Shown here: piece after piece, positions 25,461 to 32,721 of the stretch
How positions within the stretch are numbered: the stretch's first letter is position 1
How the letters are laid out: each line of letters begins with the position of its first letter
NCBI GenBank assembly: GCA_046542255.1
Contig: JBKHBT010000030.1
Span: forward strand, 1 to 35,493
Length of the DNA: 35,493 nucleotides
Direction of reading: 5' to 3'
Origin: JBKHBT01 sp046542255
GTDB lineage: Bacteria > UBP14 > UBA6098 > JBKHBT01
Made by a program: the position numbers and the translations under genes
The notes under the pieces: generated by a model
The model's database searches: none
What the model was told of the DNA's origin: nothing
What the model saw: the letters and a program-made list of their open reading frames with translations, nothing else

Positions 25461-26270
25461 TCAGTCAATAAGAATCCTGGCAAATCGAGTGGGAAAGTCA
25501 CCTTTTATGAATAATAATGCTTCTCTGGAGCCGCTGATTTCGGATTTCTGTTCGATTTTAATTTTCTCTTTGCTGCTTGCGGCTATATTTATCAAGCTTT
25601 TCTGGATTTTAAATAATTCAGATGGATTCTCTATCCATGTATAATCCCTTGTATTTTCATAGTTTATTCCCTGTTTATCAGGGCCGGGGATTTCCAGAGA
25701 TAGTTCGATATCATGTGGCAAAGAATCATTATTATAAAGCATAAAAGTCTGGCTATCATTTTCGATTTCTATTATACTCGGCGCAATCGCAACTTTGCCT
25801 CTGGGCGGGATTTCCGGCTCTGCCATAGATTCGGTCTCGATAAAATAGCTAACGCGCATATTTACCATAAACTGGCTGCTTTGCTCGGGAGCTATCACTG
25901 CCTCTACCATATAATGCTGATTATAAAGAGATTTATCATCGGGAATCGACATTGCGATTTCATTACCACGGGTTTCTCCGGGAGGAATAGTGAGAGTATT
26001 TCCGCCTATGAAGTAGAACCAGTTAGTATCTGGTAAAGTATCATAGCCATCGAGCTTCTCGATCCTGACATCTTTCGGGGGCAAAATTTGAACCGTGAAG
26101 TCCAGTGTATCATCATGCGGATTTTGAACAGAGAGTGGGATGCCAAAACGTTTTTCTTCGCCCACAGGAATTCCCTGAGCAGTGAAAACCGCCGGTGCAA
26201 CTCGCAAAGCAAAAACGATTGATATAGTAAAGAAAATAAGAGGAATTATGTAGTGTTTAGAATTTTTCAT
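25461..26270 (-). CDS. exported two-domain beta-sandwich protein (DUF916-like by pattern)
   Basis: A 269-residue protein with a signal peptide (1-21). Two Ig-like domains follow. The first, ~25-145, has PVGEEKRFGIPLSVQNPHDDTLDFTVQI and LTIPPGETRGNEIAMSIP. The second, ~150-265, has IAPSIIEIENDSQTFMLYNNDSLPHDIELSLEI. The plan resembles DUF916/DUF3324 proteins, which accompany WxL surface proteins in Gram-positives, or periplasmic chaperones. The likeness is structural only. It is the last of three genes on the minus strand, after two small paralogous exported proteins. There is no ribosome-binding site. A 13 bp perfect hairpin ends four bases before the ATG. A role as anchor or chaperone for the two small proteins is inferred. 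Confidence 0.65.
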   Translation of the reverse strand: MKNSKHYIIPLIFFTISIVFALRVAPAVFTAQGIPVGEEKRFGIPLSVQNPHDDTLDFTVQILPPKDVRIEKLDGYDTLPDTNWFYFIGGNTLTIPPGETRGNEIAMSIPDDKSLYNQHYMVEAVIAPEQSSQFMVNMRVSYFIETESMAEPEIPPRGKVAIAPSIIEIENDSQTFMLYNNDSLPHDIELSLEIPGPDKQGINYENTRDYTWIENPSELFKIQKSLINIAASSKEKIKIEQKSEISGSREALLFIKGDFPTRFARILID

Positions 26271-26275
26271 AATGC

Positions 26276-26306
26276 TATAGCCAATAATTCACTATTATTG
26301 GCTATA
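26276..26306 (-). promoter_or_regulatory. 13 bp perfect hairpin just before a start codon
   Basis: The arms at 26276-26288 and 26294-26306 are perfectly complementary (TATAGCCAATAAT type) around a 5-nt loop. It lies between the 188-residue gene stop (26319) and the next ATG (26270). There is no T-run, so it is more likely an mRNA stability, processing or translation control element than a terminator. Confidence 0.6.
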
Positions 26307-26318
26307 TTTAAATTAATA

Positions 26319-26867
26319 TTAATGTACCGAGACCATTACGCTAACGTTCAATGTATGTTCGCATCCATCGCTTGTTGCCGTTGGCACTGTGAATCTGGCA
26401 TAAAGTTCATGGTCGATACCGGCGCCGGCATCGGTTAAATATGTCTCTCCTGGTGCGCTCAGCGAAGTTATAGTAGTATAGCTGGTTGGTGTTTCAGAAG
26501 CGGTTCCGATTCCAAGCTCGAGATGGAATTGGTCTGTCCCAGCAGATGGACTCGGTGTCCATGCGGTCGCTGTACCATAGCCGCATGATGATGGTGCCGG
26601 GCTATCTACATAGGCGGAAAAATCCACCGAAGTATTCGAGCCATTGGAAACCCAGATATGGTCTGCCCCAGTCATTTCTTCTGCACCGGCTCCGGGAGCG
26701 AGTACTCCCAAATTCCATGTGTCAAAACTTGTGCCATGGTCGGATGATTGCATAAGCGAAACATCCAAATAGCTACATGTAACAACTATATCGAAATTAT
26801 CCGTATCGGCAGCAAATAGGCCAGATACCAAAATCATAACGATAAAGATTAAACTTAACTTTTTCAT
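26319..26867 (-). CDS. small exported beta-rich protein, WxL-like pattern
   Basis: A 182-residue protein with a signal peptide ending at LFA (~residue 19). The mature part begins DTDNFDIVVTCSYLDVSL, then TWNLGVLAPG, a serine/threonine-rich beta sandwich (VSNGSNTSVDFSAYVDS), and ends HTLNVSVMVSVH. The same plan, with strands in the same order and a parallel last strand, is seen in the 176-residue gene upstream. It resembles small surface or filament subunits in which a W-x-L or WDIG strand follows the first beta strand, but no family is certain. GGAGG at the right distance supports ATG 26867. The gap to the upstream gene is 14 bp. Confidence 0.7.
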   Translation of the reverse strand: MKKLSLIFIVMILVSGLFAADTDNFDIVVTCSYLDVSLMQSSDHGTSFDTWNLGVLAPGAGAEEMTGADHIWVSNGSNTSVDFSAYVDSPAPSSCGYGTATAWTPSPSAGTDQFHLELGIGTASETPTSYTTITSLSAPGETYLTDAGAGIDHELYARFTVPTATSDGCEHTLNVSVMVSVH

Positions 26868-26881
26868 ATTAGAGCCTCCAT

Positions 26882-27412
26882 TCAATATACCGAAATTTCA
26901 TAATTTACAATTATCTCATGTGGATACCTATCGGTCGTAACTTTCGGTGTTGTCAACGAAAGGAGCATATAGCGCATTTCATCGATAGGGAAAAGGGGTA
27001 TAATCTCCGCTGGTGTTTCTAGAAGTACACTGTACTCGCTCGAAATCGTATCTATCACTGCAGTTTCGCCAACCCAGCCACGCAATATATAGCTATTGGT
27101 GTCAGTTTCTGCGGCGACAGCATCCCAATGTGTATAGCTTTCATCGAAATAGCCATCCGGCCTATCATTTGCCGATGCCGAAACAGAAATATCGACATTG
27201 CTATTATTGTCCAAAACGAGATATTCAGTATCTGACATATAGATAGTAGTATCGAAAGAAAGAGTTTCAGGATTCCAGGCGATGTAATCTTCAAAATCCA
27301 AATTCAGAATATCGAGCTCCAAATAATTGACTTGAATAGTAATTTCAAAATCATCGCTTTCTGTTCCCAAAATAAAACCAATAAGTAACAATAATAATAA
27401 AACCTTTTTCAT
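26882..27412 (-). CDS. small exported beta-rich protein, paralogue of the next gene
   Basis: A 176-residue protein with a signal peptide (KKVLLLLLLIGFILG). The mature N-terminus ESDDFEITIQVNYLELDIL matches the strand pattern of the downstream protein, followed by YIAWNPETLSF, VLDNNSNVDISVSASAND and a closing HEIIVNYEISVY. Low in cysteine and rich in acidic residues, it probably folds as one Ig-like sandwich. GAGG lies before the ATG. It is the first gene of a three-gene minus-strand operon (26882, 26319, 25461). A structural role at the surface or in the periplasm is inferred. No match to a named family is claimed. Confidence 0.7.
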   Translation of the reverse strand: MKKVLLLLLLIGFILGTESDDFEITIQVNYLELDILNLDFEDYIAWNPETLSFDTTIYMSDTEYLVLDNNSNVDISVSASANDRPDGYFDESYTHWDAVAAETDTNSYILRGWVGETAVIDTISSEYSVLLETPAEIIPLFPIDEMRYMLLSLTTPKVTTDRYPHEIIVNYEISVY

Positions 27413-27712
27413 AACACCTCGTAGTTAATCCACATCATAACCTTACTTTCAATATAATGTTTTTTGAGCGATGTTTAAAATTCTTTTTTCATTTTTTCAT
27501 TAGGTGACAAAAACTTGCCTGACGATAAAACACTATACACAACGGAAGCTCTTTAATTTAAGAGAGATGAAAGAATCAGTTAATAAATATTATTACCTAA
27601 AGGCAAATATATATGAAGATTTGAATTTTCTATATAAAAAATCTTGCGAAATATTTTTCATTGATTTATATTGATATTTGAGATTGTGGATTTGAAATGA
27701 TATGGGGATTTT
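27413..27712. other. 300 bp divergent intergenic region
   Basis: It separates the exported-protein operon (minus) from the kinase operon (plus). It holds the kinase promoter at 27644-27672 and a short palindrome, CTCTT/AAGAG around 27551-27567. The rest is AT-rich, with no coding frame or other structure. Confidence 0.6.
27644..27672 (+). promoter_or_regulatory. promoter of the kinase/HD-GYP operon
   Basis: TTGCGA (27644-27649), a 17 bp spacer and TATATT (27667-27672), with the expected start ~34 nt before the ATG at 27713. Confidence 0.5.
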
Positions 27713-29326
27713 ATGGAACCAAAATCTGTAATAGATCTATTAGATATCATAAATAAATTTTACAGGGAGCCGGATATCCAAAAACGCATGGATATTTTTG
27801 CTCAAGGGATTCACCTTCTTGGTTGGGGTCGTGTTCATATTTATATTTTTGATACCGATACACATGAGATTCGCTCGGCGGCATATTGTGGCCTGACTGA
27901 CGAAGAAATTGCATATCTCGAAAAAAATCGAATGGATTATGATGCTGCTCAGAAGATAATCGCTCCCTCATCAGATAAATTCAGAATTGGCATTGGCTAT
28001 TATTTCCCTTATGGGGAAGCAGATGAGGCCATTGAGCAAATCCGGCAGGTCGGTTCCAAATCGAGCAAAGACCCATCAGAATATAAGGGCTGGCATCCTC
28101 AGGACCTTATGTATTTTCCACTTACCAATCATCAAAATCAGGTTGTCGGGCTTGTATCGGTCGATGATCCCCAATTCAAAATCAAGCCGACGGAAGAAAC
28201 TCTGGAGCCCGTGGAAAAATTCATCGATATTGTTTTCAAGAGGCTTGAAGAAAAGGAACTGCAAGCCTTTTTCGACAAATCTCAGGATTTTCTATCGAGG
28301 CTATTTTTTGTCTCTCCTGCCGCTATTATCTTCAGCGATGAAGAAGACAATATAATCGACCTAAATCCCGCTACCGAAGAGATCTTTGGCTATGAGAAAT
28401 TCGAACTTCTTTGTAAACCATCGAGTCTTATCTATTCTGGCCAGGATCAATTCCAGATGGTAAAGAAAAAGCGGCTGAAAAATGATATTTTCCGTGGTGA
28501 AGCTAATCTTCTTAAAAAAAATGGCGAAAAGTTTTTTGGGTATATGGTTTCTGTCCCTGTAACCGATGAAGGTAAAAACATCGAAGGTTACCTCGATTTG
28601 ATTTTGGATATGACCGAAGAAAAGAATCTTCAACATTATCTCATTCGTGCCGAGAAAATGGCAGGAATCGGCATACTCGCCTCGGGCATCGCTCATGAGC
28701 TAAATAATCCATTATACGGGATTTTGGGACTTGCTGAGACAATTGTCGAAGAGGATGACATGGACAATATCAAGGAATATGCATCGGATATTGTTAGATA
28801 TTCAAAAGAAGCAGCCGGCATAATTCGCGATTTATCAGGTTATTCTTATTCATCACGCTCGGAAACATCCAGCACTGTCGATATAAATTCGACCATAGAA
28901 AAGGCTATACAGATGATGCGAAGACTGGATAAACTCAGCCAGGTATCGATAGTTACCGAGCTGGAACAGATACCAGAATTTAATGCATCAGCGGGAGAGC
29001 TGCAGCAGATATTTATCAATATGATCACTAATGCCTGCCATGCAATGAAATCCACGCCCCGAAAAGTCCTTACGATTAAGACACAGCTTCGTGGCGATTT
29101 CGCAATGATATCTTTCGAGGATACTGGAATTGGGATTTCAGCAGAGCAGAAGGCAAAGATTTTTGAACCTTTCTATACCACAAAAGAACTTGGAAAAGGA
29201 ACTGGTTTAGGCCTTTATATTTGCTATCGAATCGCTACGAAATATTTCGGAAGGATAGATGTGGAATCTGAAAAAGGCAAAGGTACAAAATTTACGATAG
29301 TTTTACCTCTTAGGAGGCGGTTTTAA
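27713..29326 (+). CDS. GAF-like/PAS sensor histidine kinase
   Basis: A 537-residue soluble kinase with no membrane segment. Residues ~10-175 form a GAF-like domain (VHIYIFDTDTHEIRSAAYCG; MYFPLTNHQNQVVGLVSVDD). A PAS domain covers ~193-305 (SPAAIIFSDEEDNIIDLNPATEEIFGY). The phosphoacceptor is H328 in ASGIAHELNNPL. The ATPase domain has the N box around N440, DTGIG (470-474), the F box IFEPFYTT and GTGLGL (496-501). All key residues are present. It autophosphorylates and should phosphorylate the response regulator whose ATG follows its stop directly. The signal is unknown and probably cytosolic. GGGGA precedes the start. Confidence 0.93.
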   Translation: MEPKSVIDLLDIINKFYREPDIQKRMDIFAQGIHLLGWGRVHIYIFDTDTHEIRSAAYCGLTDEEIAYLEKNRMDYDAAQKIIAPSSDKFRIGIGYYFPYGEADEAIEQIRQVGSKSSKDPSEYKGWHPQDLMYFPLTNHQNQVVGLVSVDDPQFKIKPTEETLEPVEKFIDIVFKRLEEKELQAFFDKSQDFLSRLFFVSPAAIIFSDEEDNIIDLNPATEEIFGYEKFELLCKPSSLIYSGQDQFQMVKKKRLKNDIFRGEANLLKKNGEKFFGYMVSVPVTDEGKNIEGYLDLILDMTEEKNLQHYLIRAEKMAGIGILASGIAHELNNPLYGILGLAETIVEEDDMDNIKEYASDIVRYSKEAAGIIRDLSGYSYSSRSETSSTVDINSTIEKAIQMMRRLDKLSQVSIVTELEQIPEFNASAGELQQIFINMITNACHAMKSTPRKVLTIKTQLRGDFAMISFEDTGIGISAEQKAKIFEPFYTTKELGKGTGLGLYICYRIATKYFGRIDVESEKGKGTKFTIVLPLRRRF

Positions 29327-30382
29327 ATGCCAGCGCCCAGGTTACTTGTAGTCGATGATGAAGAACGTGTCCGTAAGATACTTAATATACAGCTCAATCA
29401 AGCTGGATACGATGTCCTTATCTATTCAGATCCCAAAGAAGCAATCAAAGATATCACAGAAAAGGATATCGACCTTGTAATAACAGACATTAGGATGCCG
29501 GAAGTTACCGGCGAGGATATCCTTCAGCACACTCTGAATTTTAAACCAGATGTCGAGGTAATTGTCCTCACAGGAGTTGTCGATGTTGAGATGGCTGTCA
29601 AATTTTTGCGGCAGGGCGCATTTGATTATCTGATAAAACCAATTAAAAGAAATCAACTTCTGCTGACTGTCGATCGTGCTCTGGATAAGCGCGAGCTGAA
29701 AATCGAAAAAAAGCGTCTTCAGCAGGAGAATATTGAATATCAACTATCTCTCGAAGAAAAGGTCGAACAACGCACAATCGCCCTTTCGCAGGCTCTAGAA
29801 GACCTGGAAAGATATCATCTCGATACTATTAAGATTCTATCATCCGCTATCGAATTGCGCGAAGAATATAATCTTCAGCATTCCGACAGGGTCCGAATCA
29901 TGGCGACGAGATTGGCAATTGTGTGGGGATTTTCCGCCGAGAGAATCAAAAGGCTCGAATACGGCGCGCTGCTTCACGATATCGGCAAAATTGCCATACC
30001 CGAGAAGATATTATACAAAGACAATATCCTGACACCAGATGAATTCGACATAATCAAACAACATCCCGAGATCGGCGCAAGAATTGTATCTCAGGCCGAT
30101 TATTTTCAGGACATTGCACCAATTATTCGCTGGCATCATGAAAGATACGATGGTAATGGCTATCCAGATGGCCTCTATGCCGACCAGATCCCTGTTCAGG
30201 CAAGGATTATCTCGGTCTGTGATGCTTTCGATGCTATGACATCCGATCGTCCATGGAGGCAGTCATATTCACTCGAAAGAGTACTCAAAGCACTAAAGAC
30301 CGGAAGAGGCAAGCAATTCGACCCGGAACTTGTCGATCTATTTATTCAGCATGAAATATACAAGGATACCTGGTCTAGATAG
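29327..30382 (+). CDS. response regulator with HD-GYP phosphodiesterase domain
   Basis: A 351-residue two-domain regulator. The receiver domain (5-118) has the acidic pocket D10/D11, the phosphorylation site D54 and K104. A coiled coil covers ~120-160. The HD-GYP domain (~165-350) has HDIGK (217-221), HPEIG, HHERYDGNGYP (270-280) and the CDAFDAMTSDRPWR signature. All metal-binding residues of active cyclic-di-GMP phosphodiesterases appear present. It probably lowers cyclic-di-GMP when phosphorylated by the kinase encoded immediately upstream (adjacent stop and start, with GGAGG inside the kinase's last codons). Target processes such as attachment or surface secretion are inferred. It ends 88 bp before a convergent gene. 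Confidence 0.95.
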   Translation: MPAPRLLVVDDEERVRKILNIQLNQAGYDVLIYSDPKEAIKDITEKDIDLVITDIRMPEVTGEDILQHTLNFKPDVEVIVLTGVVDVEMAVKFLRQGAFDYLIKPIKRNQLLLTVDRALDKRELKIEKKRLQQENIEYQLSLEEKVEQRTIALSQALEDLERYHLDTIKILSSAIELREEYNLQHSDRVRIMATRLAIVWGFSAERIKRLEYGALLHDIGKIAIPEKILYKDNILTPDEFDIIKQHPEIGARIVSQADYFQDIAPIIRWHHERYDGNGYPDGLYADQIPVQARIISVCDAFDAMTSDRPWRQSYSLERVLKALKTGRGKQFDPELVDLFIQHEIYKDTWSR

Positions 30383-30470
30383 TAACACTTCATATTTCAA
30401 TTTATGCAAAATTAATATCTAAACCACGATTCAGCATTGTGAACGATTTGAATACGATGTTATATATTAA

Positions 30471-31724
30471 TCAATCCGAATTTTTTCTATTACGATAATT
30501 CCTTGCAAGCTCCATAAATACTTCCAATTCACTGCGTGAGTCTTCGTGAAGGCCATCGAAATAGAAGACTTTCATCGGGAAATTGTCGTGTTCGCGGCTG
30601 ACTCTTGGATAGACAGCTTCTGTGACTATGCCATTCATGCAGGTAAATGGGCTAATATCGATCACTCCATGAGCGCCTTTTTGCCTGTACCAGAGAGCTT
30701 TTCCGATTGAAAGCACCATCTCGCCATGAGCGCCATCTCGTGGCAAATATGGCGCCGACAAATCGAGTACTTTGGAAATCGGCCATGGCTCCTCGCGCCC
30801 CTTGAAATCTTGCTTGAAGGGCGAAGTAATTTTATGTTCATCATGTTTCATGACAGCCGATTTGATTTTATGGCCAAGCATCTTGCCGGAAAATCTTTTA
30901 CCGCTGGATATGATGCGCCATTTATCCTCGTCATTGGTGTACCAGACCCATTCGATGATATCGGATATCCAGGCTTCTCCGCCAAGCTCTTCAATAAGCC
31001 GAATTAGGTAATTATTCGAAAAATCATTGAACCTACAATATATTTCGCCAACAATTCCTATAAGTATCGGATTTTTTTCAGGGTCTTTTGGCATATTGCG
31101 GAATCGGTCGCGCATTTTGATCATGGCAGCTACGATATTCTTAAGCCGTCTGCCACCGGAAATGTCCTGCTCTGCAATTGCTTCTGCAATCTCTTCAATC
31201 GATATGGCATATATCTTATCTGCATCGCCTTTGTTCAGCTCTCTCGGACGATTCATATAGAGCATCTTACGCAAAACATCGGCAGCGATTATTGCCTGCA
31301 TACCAGTTCGTACAACCGATTGCGCATCCGGTATATCATCGAGGTATCCGCCATAGCTCGAAGGCGAGAAAAAGAGGATATCGCCCTGTCCACGTTCTTC
31401 GAATATCTTTTTAGCAAGATGAAGATAATGGCCGAATCTACAGGGGCCATTCGAAGTCGGCATCACAAATGTTGTTTTGGAAGGCTCGAAGTCCTCCCGC
31501 TCGGCGATTCTAAGGAAATTGCCAAGCGTAACCGATTCTGGAAGGCATTCATCGCCAAGTAAATATTTTCTTGCCAGCTCGAGAGTCTCGCTATTTGATA
31601 CTGGAGCTGGTTCTGCATCCAACCCAGCAGATTTGAAAGCTGCAGCCATCAGCCGGGAGGCCTCGAAAGACATCTGCGGAATATACATCTTGCGGCCGAT
31701 TAGTGATTTTTTATCATCATTCAT
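30471..31724 (-). CDS. 2-hydroxyacyl-CoA dehydratase D-component-like / activase-related protein
   Basis: A 417-residue cytosolic protein resembling the HgdB/BcrC-type and activase-related (DUF2229-like) iron-sulfur proteins. Key points are GDECLPESVTLGNFL with C60, MPTSNGPCRFGHY with C95, GIVGEIYCRFNDFSN, and SPFTCMNG. These cysteines could hold a [4Fe-4S] cluster. Such proteins work with an ATP-dependent activator in difficult radical dehydrations or in CoA-linked chemistry. No activator or partner subunit is present in the window, so the reaction is unknown. AAAGG lies before the ATG, and a promoter is at 31780-31808. It stands alone, convergent with the HD-GYP gene. Confidence 0.75.
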   Translation of the reverse strand: MNDDKKSLIGRKMYIPQMSFEASRLMAAAFKSAGLDAEPAPVSNSETLELARKYLLGDECLPESVTLGNFLRIAEREDFEPSKTTFVMPTSNGPCRFGHYLHLAKKIFEERGQGDILFFSPSSYGGYLDDIPDAQSVVRTGMQAIIAADVLRKMLYMNRPRELNKGDADKIYAISIEEIAEAIAEQDISGGRRLKNIVAAMIKMRDRFRNMPKDPEKNPILIGIVGEIYCRFNDFSNNYLIRLIEELGGEAWISDIIEWVWYTNDEDKWRIISSGKRFSGKMLGHKIKSAVMKHDEHKITSPFKQDFKGREEPWPISKVLDLSAPYLPRDGAHGEMVLSIGKALWYRQKGAHGVIDISPFTCMNGIVTEAVYPRVSREHDNFPMKVFYFDGLHEDSRSELEVFMELARNYRNRKNSD

Positions 31725-31779
31725 AGTATTACCTTTTCATTCTTAACGATTCAAAATCTGGCTCAAAACCAGGGAAACT

Positions 31780-31808
31780 AATATATTCAAGCTTCTTATC
31801 TAAGGCAA
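31780..31808 (-). promoter_or_regulatory. promoter of the dehydratase-like gene
   Basis: On the minus strand, TTGCCT (31808-31803), a 17 bp spacer and TATATT (31785-31780), giving a leader of ~50 nt. The rest of 31725-32003 shows no gene. Confidence 0.5.
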
Positions 31809-31984
31809 GTTTTATTGAAAAATAGATTGAAAATCCAGCCGGTTGTCGGACGGAGTCGAAATCGGGTCAATGTCGCAATTTCTCCTCGGCTATGCTCGGA
31901 CATCTTGTTTAATAAGTCCTTGATTAATGAGCAAGATGAATTTATTCGCCGTGTCGAAACGATCATTTTGAACAAATAGCGGCC

Positions 31985-32001
31985 TCGACTTGCTAAGTCG
32001 A
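31985..32001 (-). terminator. short hairpin just after pgeF
   Basis: TCGACTT and AAGTCGA (7 bp) close a 3-nt loop, three bases after the minus-strand stop codon. No T-run follows, so it may stabilise the 3' end rather than terminate. Confidence 0.3.
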
Positions 32002-32003
32002 TA

Positions 32004-32684
32004 TTATTTCAATTTCACAACCGCGGTCATTGGCAGTACGCCCACCCCATCACGACGGTAGGAACAAAAAGCCGGTTCGCTAAATGTCGAAAGCGGAAAT
32101 TTATCGATACCATCGCCCTTTACACCAATTCTCATCAGTCGAAATTCGATTTCATTTGGTATATCCAGATATATCTTTTCGGACTTTTGGATAATAGAGG
32201 ATTCGTGGAAATGATGAGCAATTTCTGGCCCAATTTCATAATCGGAATATTGTATCGTAGGGCCGATATATGCAAAAATCTCCGAAGGAGCCGAGCCGAA
32301 TTTCTCCGCCATCAATGCCAATGTATTCTCGATAATTTCCTCTGAAATTGGCCGCCAACCACAATGAATCACTGCGATGACTCTGTTTAGTGTATCTATG
32401 AGATATACAGGCGCACAATCGGCGACATGTACGCCAATCCAAAGATTTGGAATAGCAGTAACTATACCATCTCCGTCTGGCTCATAGGACGGATTTTCCT
32501 CGAAAAGAAACACATGGCCGCTATGTATTTGATTTACCGAACCGTATTCAAATACTGGAAGTTCCAGAACATTGGCAAAATCGTATATTGCAGAACCTTC
32601 GACGGGAAGATGCTGAATAAAGAAATAATGTTCGATGAAATCAAATTGCTTTAGAAATGGAAATTGTAGTGCATAATTTTGCAT
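32004..32684 (-). CDS. pgeF: peptidoglycan editing factor / multicopper-polyphenol-oxidase-like protein (YfiH family)
   Basis: A 226-residue cytosolic protein of the YfiH/DUF152 family. Members remove wrongly incorporated residues from peptidoglycan precursors; an older name is laccase-like. The metal-binding set is visible: H54 in NQIHSGHV, C90 in HVADCAPVYL and H107 in IAVIHCGWR. YIGPTIQYSDYEIG and FCSYRRDGVGVLP near the end are family strands. It is slightly shorter than usual (often 240-260), and the common HAGWRG reads HCGWRP. No ribosome-binding site exists. A strong promoter ends six bases before the ATG, so the mRNA is probably leaderless. It lies downstream of the 817-residue secreted protein. 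Confidence 0.85.
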   Translation of the reverse strand: MQNYALQFPFLKQFDFIEHYFFIQHLPVEGSAIYDFANVLELPVFEYGSVNQIHSGHVFLFEENPSYEPDGDGIVTAIPNLWIGVHVADCAPVYLIDTLNRVIAVIHCGWRPISEEIIENTLALMAEKFGSAPSEIFAYIGPTIQYSDYEIGPEIAHHFHESSIIQKSEKIYLDIPNEIEFRLMRIGVKGDGIDKFPLSTFSEPAFCSYRRDGVGVLPMTAVVKLK

Positions 32685-32690
32685 TTGGTT

Positions 32691-32718
32691 AATATAATGA
32701 ACAAAAACGATGTGTCAA
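32691..32718 (-). promoter_or_regulatory. promoter abutting the pgeF start codon
   Basis: On the minus strand, TTGACA (32718-32713), a 16 bp spacer and TATATT (32696-32691). Six bases separate the -10 box from ATG (32684), placing transcription start at or next to the first codon. Confidence 0.6.
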
Positions 32719-32721
32719 ATT

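Noticed and set aside
31837..31930. Degenerate relative of the terminal repeat family (shared TTGTCGGA and TTCTC...CGGCT words)
   Set aside because: The shared words are short, in different order and spacing, and no hairpin is formed. The likeness is within chance.
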